Positions 18,684 through 25,756 of a DNA stretch of 64,000 nucleotides are shown piece by piece. Position numbers and translations under genes: made by a program. The DNA is taken from positions 620,001-684,000 of the forward strand of contig DATKHY010000007.1 of assembly GCA_035544215.1 (NCBI GenBank), read 5' to 3'. Each line of letters starts with the position of its first letter. Within the stretch, counting starts at the first letter, position 1. This DNA is from Candidatus Binatia bacterium (lineage in GTDB: Bacteria > Vulcanimicrobiota > Vulcanimicrobiia > Vulcanimicrobiales > Vulcanimicrobiaceae). The notes under the pieces were generated by a model, which was given only the letters and a program-made list of their open reading frames with translations, had not been told where the DNA came from and did not search any database.

Positions 18684-18841
18684 GATCCGGGTTGGCGTTC
18701 CGTGAGCGAGGCGTGCGACTTTTTCGGGCCAGCCACGGATGGCTGCTTCAAAACTTTGTTTTCCCGAAAAAGCGCGCGAGCAGGAGCGGCACACGGAGGT
18801 GCCGCGACGAGCGTCCGAGCGATGGAACGCCAACCCGGATC
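18684..18841. repeat. 158-base multi-branch palindrome A2 in the nuoK-nuoL gap
   Basis: A perfect 18-bp stem closes it (GATCCGGGTTGGCGTTCC at 18684-18701 with its exact complement at 18824-18841). Inside are a perfect 10-bp stem (18719-18728 with 18763-18772), itself holding two hairpins (CAGCCA/TGGCTG at 18730-18745 and AAAAC/GTTTT at 18750-18762), and a separate perfect 7-bp hairpin GCGGCAC/GTGCCGC (18786-18805). The CAGCCACGGATGGCTG hairpin is a divergent version of the loop motif of element A1. With A1 it fills the gap of about 370 bases between nuoL and nuoK, in which I see no gene. Confidence 0.7.
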
Positions 18842-18843
18842 GG

Positions 18844-19149
18844 CTACCCATGGAGCGTCCTTATGTCGTCGACGTCCACGTACTTCTGCGGTCGGAACGT
18901 CGTGACGATGATCGCGAGACCGATGGCGGCCTCGGCGGCGGCAACGGTGATGACAAGAAACGCGAAGATCTGCCCGACGTTCTGCAGCCAAGAGCGCGCG
19001 AAGGCGATGAGCAGCAGGTTGGCAGCGTTGAACATCAGCTCGATGCTCATCAGCATGATCAGCGGATTGCGCCGGACGATCACGCCGATGACGCCGATGA
19101 AGAACATGACGGCGCCCAGCGCGACGTAATCGCCGATCGGAATCGCCAT
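18844..19149 (-). CDS. nuoK: NADH-quinone oxidoreductase subunit K
   Basis: 101-aa membrane subunit with three helices. The conserved glutamates of the proton path lie in NPLIMLMSIELMFNAANLLL and AAAEAAIGLAIIVTTFR. The start shares a base with the nuoJ stop. It is the last gene before the first structured gap of the operon. Confidence 0.95.
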   Translation of the reverse strand: MAIPIGDYVALGAVMFFIGVIGVIVRRNPLIMLMSIELMFNAANLLLIAFARSWLQNVGQIFAFLVITVAAAEAAIGLAIIVTTFRPQKYVDVDDIRTLHG

Positions 19150-19736
19150 CAGCCCTTGCCCTCGCGCAGGATCGCCTCACGCATCGCGCGATCGGCCTTG
19201 CGGTGGTCGCTTGGAGCCGGCTCGCGCATCACTTCGTCGCCCAGCGTGATGACGCCGATGACGGCAACCATCAGGATCAGTGCGGTGACCTCGAACGGCA
19301 GCAGCTGCACGGTGAACAGCGCCTTGCCGAAGTCGGCAATGCTGCCGAAGACGCCCGCGGTCCCCACGGCGCCGGCGGCGGGCGGAATCGCGCGCGGCGC
19401 GTGTGTTATGGCGTAGGCGACGAACGCAAAGGCCACCGCGACGAGGATGCCGCCCGGCACCCAGATCTTCGGCGCGCGGTTCGGTCCGGACGCAAACGGC
19501 GTAACACCGCTGTTCAGCAACGCGATGACGAAGACGAACAGCACCAAGATCGCGCCGGAGTAGACGATGATCTGGATCACGGCGAGAAATTCTGCCGAGA
19601 GCGTCAGATAGAGCACGGCCAGCGCCGCGAAGTTGAGCAGCAGGGCGACGACGCTATAGACGGGCTTGCTCGCGGAGATCGTCCAGACGGCGCTCGCGAC
19701 GACGATCGCCGCCAACACCCAAAACGCCGCGATCAT
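19149..19736 (-). CDS. nuoJ: NADH-quinone oxidoreductase subunit J
   Basis: 195-aa membrane subunit with five helices. Typical stretches: SASKPVYSVVALLLNFAALA, LYLTLSAEFLAVIQIIVYSG and ILVLFVFVIALLN, the pi-bulge helix region near the proton channel. A charged cytoplasmic tail follows. It overlaps nuoI by four bases. Confidence 0.94.
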   Translation of the reverse strand: MIAAFWVLAAIVVASAVWTISASKPVYSVVALLLNFAALAVLYLTLSAEFLAVIQIIVYSGAILVLFVFVIALLNSGVTPFASGPNRAPKIWVPGGILVAVAFAFVAYAITHAPRAIPPAAGAVGTAGVFGSIADFGKALFTVQLLPFEVTALILMVAVIGVITLGDEVMREPAPSDHRKADRAMREAILREGKG

Positions 19737-20356
19737 TTCTCCGGCGGCTCACGCAGCAGCGTGAGCCCCTTGCGCTGCGTCTTCAGGATCTCGCCGCGCC
19801 ATGTCGCGTCGTAGCCGCGCTCGACGTCGGTCGTCGCCTTGATCTCGGCGACGCGTCCCAAATCGCCGGGGATGCCGCCTGGACGCTCGTCCGGCGAAGG
19901 GCCGGTTCCGGCGTCCGGCGGCACGAGAAGCCGGTCCTTCGCGTAGATGAACGAGCCGCGGCGATAGTCGGCCATCTCGAAACGCGGGGTCAACACGATC
20001 GCGTCGGTCGGACACGCTTCTTCGCACATCCCACAAAAGATGCACCGCAGCTCGTCGATCTCATAGCGGGCCGCATAGCGCTCGCCGGGAGAGCGGCGAT
20101 CGTCCGGAGCGTTCTCCGCGCCGATGACCGTGATGGCGTTGGCCGGACAGACGCTCGAGCAGAGTTCGCAGCCGATGCAGCGTTCCTTGGCGTCGCCGTA
20201 CCGGCGCAGCTCGTGAAGGCCGTGGAAGCGCGGGGCGTGTTGCTTCTTGCGGGACGGATACGGAATCGTCGGCCGCTTGCGGAACATGAATCCGAAAGTG
20301 ATCGACAGCCCTTTTAGGATCGCGCCGACGTTATAGAGACGCTTTTTCGAAGCCAT
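19733..20356 (-). CDS. nuoI: NADH-quinone oxidoreductase subunit I (2 x [4Fe-4S])
   Basis: 207-aa ferredoxin-like subunit that passes electrons through clusters N6a/N6b. Both eight-iron motifs are intact: CIGCELCSSVCPANAI and CIFCGMCEEACPTDAI. An N-terminal amphipathic stretch (LKGLSITFGFMFRKRPTIPY) contacts the membrane arm. The C-terminal ~60 residues are less conserved. Confidence 0.95.
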   Translation of the reverse strand: MASKKRLYNVGAILKGLSITFGFMFRKRPTIPYPSRKKQHAPRFHGLHELRRYGDAKERCIGCELCSSVCPANAITVIGAENAPDDRRSPGERYAARYEIDELRCIFCGMCEEACPTDAIVLTPRFEMADYRRGSFIYAKDRLLVPPDAGTGPSPDERPGGIPGDLGRVAEIKATTDVERGYDATWRGEILKTQRKGLTLLREPPEK

Positions 20357-20365
20357 GCGATCCGC

Positions 20366-21343
20366 TTATCCCCGGTAGGCCACGACGACGGCGGTGACGA
20401 TGAGATTGAGCGTCGCCACCGGCAGCAGCACCTTCCAGCCGAAGGCCATCAGGCGGTCGTAGCGCAGCCGCGGCAGCGTCGCGCGCAGCCACATGTAGAA
20501 GAACATGAAGCACGCAACCTTGATGACGAACCAGACGACGCTGGGGACGGCGGTCAGGCCGAACGGCGCGTTCCATCCACCGAAGAAGAGCAGCGTCGCG
20601 ATGCACGAGACGGTCAGCATATTGACGTACTCGGCGATGAAGAACAGCCCGAAGCGCAGGCCCGAGTACTCCGTGTGAAAGCCGGCCACCAGCTCCGTCT
20701 CGGCCTCCACGAGATCGAACGGCGCGCGGTTGGTCTCGGCAACGGCCGTGATGATGTAAATGAGGAAGCCGACGAACTGCGGCAGCACGAACCACCAGCG
20801 AATCTGAGCGTGCACGATGCCGTCGAGCGAGGTCGTGCCGGCGAGGATCAACACGCCGATGAACGACAGGGCCATCGCGAGCTCGTAGCTGATCATCTGC
20901 GCCGTCGAGCGCACGCTGCCCAGCAGCGGATATTTCGATCCCGAGGCCCAGCCCCCAAGACAGATGCCATAGACCCCCAGCGACGTGATCGCCAGGATCA
21001 AGAGTATGCCGGCGTTGACGTTGCCGATCGCCCACGTCCCGCTCGACGACGAGCCGAACGGAATCACCGCGTAGACCGAAAACGCGGTAACCAACGAGAT
21101 GAACGGCGCGAGCTTATAGAGGAGGCGATCCGCGGTCTCGGGCATCAAGTCTTCCTTGAGCATCAGTTTGGCCGCGTCGGCAGCCGGCTGCAGCAGCCCC
21201 CACGGCCCGACTCGATTCGGTCCCGGCCGCAGCTGCATCCAGCCCAGCACCTTGCGCTCCACGAGCATCGCGTACGCAAACGACGTCACAACGACGAACA
21301 GCAAGAGCGCCGACTTGATCAACACAACGATCCCCGCGGGCAT
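20366..21343 (-). CDS. nuoH: NADH-quinone oxidoreductase subunit H
   Basis: 325-aa, eight-helix subunit forming the quinone chamber at the junction of the two arms. Landmarks: RKVLGWMQLRPGPNRVGPWG, the acidic loop NRAPFDLVEAETELVAGFHT, and EYSGLRFGLFFIAEY. The start codon directly follows the nuoG stop. Confidence 0.96.
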   Translation of the reverse strand: MPAGIVVLIKSALLLFVVVTSFAYAMLVERKVLGWMQLRPGPNRVGPWGLLQPAADAAKLMLKEDLMPETADRLLYKLAPFISLVTAFSVYAVIPFGSSSSGTWAIGNVNAGILLILAITSLGVYGICLGGWASGSKYPLLGSVRSTAQMISYELAMALSFIGVLILAGTTSLDGIVHAQIRWWFVLPQFVGFLIYIITAVAETNRAPFDLVEAETELVAGFHTEYSGLRFGLFFIAEYVNMLTVSCIATLLFFGGWNAPFGLTAVPSVVWFVIKVACFMFFYMWLRATLPRLRYDRLMAFGWKVLLPVATLNLIVTAVVVAYRG

Positions 21344-23338
21344 CTATGAAACCTCTTCGCGCATGCGCGCGAGCCACGGATCGTGCAGCCACGTGCCGCC
21401 GCCGGACAGAATTTTGCTCGCCCGCCTTGCATTTGGGCCTGTACTGAGCGAAGTCGAAGTTCCTGTGCTAATTGCAGTCGAAGCATCCGCAAACCGGTCG
21501 TCGCCGAGTGTGAAATCCCGCGGCGGGTTGGCCACGTTAGCGATCACCGCGCTCTCGATCTCCCCCATCGCCGGCAGCGGCGCGCCGAGCTGCTCGGCGA
21601 GCGCGCTCAGCATCTCGAGATCGGAGAGCGCGACGTCGGGAGCCTGCAGCGACGCGTTGTTCGGCAGCAGGTCGCCCGCGAGATTGGTCGTGGTCCCATA
21701 CTTTTCGAACGCGCCCTTGGCCGGCAGCACCAGCGTCGCGAGCGCGGCGGTGTCGGTCATGAAGAGCTCGCTGACGACGACGAACGGCGTGTGCTCGAGC
21801 GCACGCGCGACAGCCTCCGGATCGGCGGCGTTGCGCACCGGATTCGCGCCGAGTATCGCGAGCATCGCCATTTCGCCCGCGCGAGCGGCGTCGAACATGG
21901 CATTCGCGTCGCGCCCCGCGGGGACGGGTACGTAACCGGGACCGCTGTGCGGCAGCATGCCCATCGCCTCGGCTCCTCGAGCATTGCTCTGTTCGCCGGT
22001 GATGAACGTCGCGAGCTCCGGCACGCCGGATAGCGCCTGCACGTAGCCCTTGCCGATCGCCGGATCGACGCCGTCCCAGATCAGCGCGACGCGCGTCGCA
22101 TCTCTTACCGCCTCGCGGGCCGCGTCGGCGTTGCGCGCGTGGACGATTCGCGCGCGGTTGCGCAGCGCCGCCTTCCGCAGACGCAGCCAGAACACAGGCG
22201 CGCGTTCGGCGGGGGGCTCACCGGCGACGACGATCACTTCGGCGCCGTCCACCGCCGACAGCGAGGCGCCGCGCGCACCGGGCGTCGCCTGACGCTGCAG
22301 GCCGGCGCGCCAGTCGAGATTGGCGACGCCAAGCGCACGAAAGACGTGCTGCAGCGCGAAGGCCTCTTCGTTGGTCAGCCTCCCGCCGCCGATCGCCCCG
22401 ACGCTCGCGGGCCCCCGCGCGGCGATTGCGTGGCGTATCGCCTCGGCCCATAAGATGATTGCGTCGTCCCAGCCGATCTGGGTGAAGCTGCCAGACTTTC
22501 GGTAGAGCGGCTGCGTCAGCCGGTCCGGAGACTCATAGAAGCCGACGTTGTAACGCCCGCGATCGCACAGCCAGCCGTCGGAGATCGGATCGTCTTCCAC
22601 CAGCATAGTCCGTAGCAACGTTCCGTAACGCACGTCCGCGAACTGTTGGCACCCGACCGAGCACTGCGTGCAGGTCGTCTTCGTCCGATTCAGGTCCCAC
22701 GGCCGCGACTTGAAACGGTACGTCCGGGACGTCAGCGCGCCGACGGGGCACAGCTCCGTCACGTTTCCGGTGAAGTTATGCCGGTAGGGGCGTCCGCTCG
22801 CGGTTGCGATGATGTCGCGCGCCCCGCGCTCCTTGACGACCAGCTGTTGCTCGTCGGCGATGATGTCGTCGAAGCGAACGCAGCGCTGACAGACGATGCA
22901 CCGCTCCTCGTCGAGGACAATCGTCGGTCCGAGGTCCACGGCCTTGGGCTTAGACAGCTTCGGATCGGCGACGTCGGACGTGCCGCGAGCGTACGCCATC
23001 GCATAGTCCTGAAGATCGCACTCGCCACCCTTGTCGCAGATGGGGCAGTCCAGCGGATGATTGACGAGAAAGAGCTCGAGCACCACCGCGCGCGCCTCCT
23101 CGACGCGCTCGCCGCACGTGTGGACGACCATGCCGTCCGCCGCCGGGGTGTTGCACGCGATCTGCAGTTTGGGCATGCCCTCGATCTCAACCATACAGAT
23201 GCGGCACAGTCCGGCCGGTCCCAGCTTCGTGTGGTAGCAGTAGATCGGAATCTCTTGGTTGATGGTCTTGGCGGCCTCGACCAGCAGCGTCCCCTGGGGG
23301 ACCGTTACGGGCACGCCGTCGATCGTGAGGTTGATCAT
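21344..23338 (-). CDS. nuoG: NADH-quinone oxidoreductase subunit G
   Basis: 664-aa iron-sulfur subunit of the N-module. The N-terminal [2Fe-2S] cysteines are in IYCYHTKLGPAGLCRIC. HPLDCPICDKGGECDLQD and the following CIVCQRC ... CPVGA ligate two [4Fe-4S] clusters. CTQCSVGC with a later Cys in DGWLCDRGRY supports the additional N7-type cluster. A molybdopterin-oxidoreductase-like fold fills the rest. The C-terminal part carries an unusual 16-residue Ser/Thr-rich tandem repeat (see the repeat entry). The start is the ATG overlapping the nuoF stop; the frame continues upstream only as a shadow of nuoF. Confidence 0.95.
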   Translation of the reverse strand: MINLTIDGVPVTVPQGTLLVEAAKTINQEIPIYCYHTKLGPAGLCRICMVEIEGMPKLQIACNTPAADGMVVHTCGERVEEARAVVLELFLVNHPLDCPICDKGGECDLQDYAMAYARGTSDVADPKLSKPKAVDLGPTIVLDEERCIVCQRCVRFDDIIADEQQLVVKERGARDIIATASGRPYRHNFTGNVTELCPVGALTSRTYRFKSRPWDLNRTKTTCTQCSVGCQQFADVRYGTLLRTMLVEDDPISDGWLCDRGRYNVGFYESPDRLTQPLYRKSGSFTQIGWDDAIILWAEAIRHAIAARGPASVGAIGGGRLTNEEAFALQHVFRALGVANLDWRAGLQRQATPGARGASLSAVDGAEVIVVAGEPPAERAPVFWLRLRKAALRNRARIVHARNADAAREAVRDATRVALIWDGVDPAIGKGYVQALSGVPELATFITGEQSNARGAEAMGMLPHSGPGYVPVPAGRDANAMFDAARAGEMAMLAILGANPVRNAADPEAVARALEHTPFVVVSELFMTDTAALATLVLPAKGAFEKYGTTTNLAGDLLPNNASLQAPDVALSDLEMLSALAEQLGAPLPAMGEIESAVIANVANPPRDFTLGDDRFADASTAISTGTSTSLSTGPNARRASKILSGGGTWLHDPWLARMREEVS
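21435..21482 (-). repeat. Two 24-base tandem units inside nuoG
   Basis: On the coding strand two adjacent 24-base units both begin TTCGACT and end with AG.ACAGG plus three bases. They encode the eight-residue units STAISTGT and STSLSTGP, in frame near the NuoG C-terminus. The downstream unit contains TTCGACTTCGCTCAGTACAG, which resembles a dispersed repeat I remember from many bacterial genomes (recollection, not checked). It looks like an in-frame repeat insertion followed by duplication. Confidence 0.6.
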
Positions 23339-24591
23339 CGCGCCACCGTCTCGGCGATCCGCGATTTGAAGGCGTCGGGAAAGCGCAGCATGACGGACTT
23401 TAGGAACGGCTCGATCGAGTCGCCCAGCGCGCACAGGTTCAAACCGGTGATCGAGCGCGAGACGCGCAGCAGCATGTCGTAGTCGCCGGGGATGCCGCGA
23501 TGGTGCACGAGCCGCTCGAGGACTCGCTCCATCCAGCTGCTCCCCTCGCGGCACGGCGTGCACTGCCCGCACGACTCGTGCGCGAAGAAACGCACGAGAT
23601 TATACGCCGCGTTCACGAAGTCGGTCGTGTCGTCGAAGACGACGAACCCACCGGAGCCGAGCATCGAGCCGGCCTTCGTCATGCTCTCGTAATCATATGG
23701 CCAATCCAGATGCTCATCGAAGATGCACGCGGATGAGCCGCCGCCCGGCTGCACCGCCATGAACGTGCGCCCCGGCCTTAGGCCGCCGGCGATGTCGATG
23801 ATCTCGCGCACGGTCGTGCCGAGCGGCATCTCGTAGTTGCCCGGGTTGCGCACGTGGCCCGAGACCGAGACGATCTTGTAGCCCTTGCTGCGTTCCGTTC
23901 CGGCCGCAGAGAACCACTCCGACCCCCGCTCGAGAATCGGCACGAGATAGGCCAGCGTCTCGACGTTGTTGACGACCGTCGGCATTCCGTACAGCCCCTC
24001 GACCGCCGGGAAGGGCGGCTTGAGGCGCGGCTCCCCGCGCTTGCCCTCGAGCGAGTTGATCAGGCCGGTCTCCTCGCCGCAGATGTAGGCGCCCGCGCCG
24101 CGTTGCACCGTGATATCGAGATCGTAGTCGCTCCCGAAAATCTTCGAGCCGAACAGCCCCGCACGCCGCGCCTCGTCGAGCGCCGTGCTGAAGATCTCAT
24201 AGCCGCGCTTGAACTCGCCCCGAATATAAATGTATGCGTGATGGCACGCGATGCCGTACGCACCGAGCAGCATGCCCTCGAGCACCAAGTGCGGCGCCTC
24301 CTCGAGGAGCATGTGATCCTTGAACGTGCCGGGCTCGGCCTCGTCGCAGTTACAGATCAGGTACCGCGGGTATTTGTCGGCGGGCAGAAACGACCACTTC
24401 TTCCCGGTCGGAAACGCGGCGCCGCCGCGGCCGCGCAGGCCCGACTTCTCGGCAAGTTCGAGAACGTCGCTGGGACGCAACTCGCGCACGGCGCGCTCCC
24501 ACTGCTTGTAGCCGCCGCGCTCGCGATAGACGCCGATGTCGCGCAGATCGGCTTCGCCGATGCCGGCCGTCAAGACTTTAGTGACCGGCAC
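23335..24591 (-). CDS. nuoF: NADH-quinone oxidoreductase subunit F (FMN, NADH site)
   Basis: 418-aa NADH-binding flavoprotein. The NADH/FMN glycine-rich segments are SGLRGRGGAAFPTGKKW and GAGAYICGEETGLINSLEGK. The N3 [4Fe-4S] cluster ligands are ESCGQCTPCREG plus a later Cys in GLNLCALGD. It overlaps nuoE upstream by 14 bases and nuoG downstream by ATGA. Confidence 0.96.
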   Translation of the reverse strand: MPVTKVLTAGIGEADLRDIGVYRERGGYKQWERAVRELRPSDVLELAEKSGLRGRGGAAFPTGKKWSFLPADKYPRYLICNCDEAEPGTFKDHMLLEEAPHLVLEGMLLGAYGIACHHAYIYIRGEFKRGYEIFSTALDEARRAGLFGSKIFGSDYDLDITVQRGAGAYICGEETGLINSLEGKRGEPRLKPPFPAVEGLYGMPTVVNNVETLAYLVPILERGSEWFSAAGTERSKGYKIVSVSGHVRNPGNYEMPLGTTVREIIDIAGGLRPGRTFMAVQPGGGSSACIFDEHLDWPYDYESMTKAGSMLGSGGFVVFDDTTDFVNAAYNLVRFFAHESCGQCTPCREGSSWMERVLERLVHHRGIPGDYDMLLRVSRSITGLNLCALGDSIEPFLKSVMLRFPDAFKSRIAETVAR

Positions 24592-25345
24592 GATTCGTCC
24601 GTTCTTCGATGGTCTCCACTACCGCGCGCGAGTCAACGACCGCGCGTTCGGTCGTGCGCCCAAACATATACACGTCGCGATTGATGAGATGGTCGAGCAT
24701 GATCGTCCCGCTCGCGTCCCCGAGCCCGCCCGGGTTGTTGGGACTCTCAACCGCGACCGCCCCCGGCGACTTCCGCCCTTTGGCGATCTCCGCTTCGGCG
24801 ACGACCGCCCACGTCGGCCCCGGGGTTAGCGTCTGCGCCATCGGCTCCACGGGATACGCGCCCGCGCGCATCGCCGCGAGCATCTCGTCAATCTTCTGCG
24901 GGGTCAGGTCGTACACGAACTCGAGGTTGACCTCCATGCACGTCGCGCGGTCGCACGCGGCTAGGCACTCCACCTCTTCGTACGAGAACAGCCCGTCCGG
25001 CGTGGTCTGGAGGTGCCCGACGCCCAGCTTCTCGCGAAAGTAGGCCATGATGTCTTCGGCACCGTTGATCGCGCACGCGAGCCCGCGGCACACCTGCAGC
25101 ATGTACTTCCCCACGGGGCGGCGATACAGCAGCGTGTAAAACGACACGACGGCCTCGACCTCCGCGGGCGTGATCTCCAGCATCTCCGACGTCGCGTTCA
25201 CCGCATCGGCGCTGACGAACCCCTGATGCTCCTGGAACACGTGCACGATCGGCAGCAGGGCCGAGCGCTTGCGCTCGTACTGCGCGATCAGCGCTTCGAA
25301 CTCCGGCCGAAGCCGCTCGAGCAACGCCGCAAAAGCCTCAGCCAT
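24578..25345 (-). CDS. nuoE: NADH-quinone oxidoreductase subunit E with C-terminal extension
   Basis: The first ~160 residues are a standard NuoE: a helical start, EAVVSFYTLLYRRPVGKY, and the [2Fe-2S] ligands in VCRGLACAING and CLAACDRATC. A tail of roughly 90 residues (PMAQTLTPGPTWAVVAEAEI onwards) has no counterpart in typical 160-180-aa NuoE proteins. It ends just inside nuoF, so the tail is genuinely translated unless the true stop is masked by a sequencing error. It is the first gene after the second structured gap. Confidence 0.93.
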   Translation of the reverse strand: MAEAFAALLERLRPEFEALIAQYERKRSALLPIVHVFQEHQGFVSADAVNATSEMLEITPAEVEAVVSFYTLLYRRPVGKYMLQVCRGLACAINGAEDIMAYFREKLGVGHLQTTPDGLFSYEEVECLAACDRATCMEVNLEFVYDLTPQKIDEMLAAMRAGAYPVEPMAQTLTPGPTWAVVAEAEIAKGRKSPGAVAVESPNNPGGLGDASGTIMLDHLINRDVYMFGRTTERAVVDSRAVVETIEERTNRAGH

Positions 25346-25432
25346 TCCTCGATACCTTCGGCTTCGACGCGCGACATGACGCCTCGGAACCGCTCGTCGC
25401 TCCGCCGTCCGGGCTCCGCTCCTGCTGCCCGG

Positions 25433-25469
25433 CCGCCTCGCTCCCGCCCTCCGTGGCTCCGCTCGGCGG
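25433..25469. repeat. Structured motif B1 in the nuoD-nuoE gap
   Basis: A 19-base loop (25442-25460), identical to the loop of element A1, sits on the arms CCGCCTCGC and GCTCGGCGG. These pair at seven of nine positions, leaving a two-base internal mismatch (GA opposite GA on the minus strand). A 24-base stretch, 25439-25462, is identical to 18580-18603. It would be transcribed in the nuo mRNA just upstream of nuoE. Confidence 0.6.
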
Positions 25470-25508
25470 TCCGAGCTTCCTCGGTATCACGTCACGCGGC
25501 TCGCCGCG

Positions 25509-25572
25509 TTGGAGCAATTTATTTTTAGGATTTTGCAACCTTGCTTTCGCTAAGAAAATTGCACAATTCCAA
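25509..25572. repeat. AT-rich stem-loop in the nuoD-nuoE gap
   Basis: TTGGA and GCAATTT on the left pair with AAATTGC and TCCAA on the right, with a five-base bulge on one side. It is the AT-richest spot in a GC-rich neighbourhood. The central sequence (GCAACCTTGCTTTCGC) loosely resembles CAAAACTTTGTTTTCCC in element A2. In this gap it lies between one loop motif in each orientation, giving a roughly symmetrical arrangement. The full space of about 411 bases between nuoE and nuoD contains no gene I can support. Confidence 0.5.
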
Positions 25573-25605
25573 TCAGCGATCGATGATTCGCGAGCGAAGT
25601 CGAGC

Positions 25606-25734
25606 GGGCGACGTGCCGTTCCGGCGGCGTGTGAATCGGCCGCGGAGCCACGGACGGCGAGAGCGGCCGAGAGGCCGAGCGAAGCCGAGCGCCGGATGCG
25701 CGAGGCGAGAGGCCGCGGGAACGGCATGTCGACC
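25606..25734. repeat. Palindromic element B2 in the nuoD-nuoE gap
   Basis: Outer arms 25606-25622 and 25718-25734 pair at 15 of 17 positions. The inner stem CGGCCGC/GCGGCCG (25637-25643, 25663-25669) is perfect and encloses a 19-base loop with AGCCACGGACGGC. Relative to element A1, on the opposite strand, about 100 bases align, yet the stems differ in sequence and remain complementary. Confidence 0.65.
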
Positions 25735-25756
25735 GCGAAGACCAAGCGGCAGAGAG

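Noticed and set aside
18471-18851. 126-codon open frame through the nuoK-nuoL gap
   Set aside because: It resembles another frame of the other gap only because the DNA elements are similar; no protein-like features.
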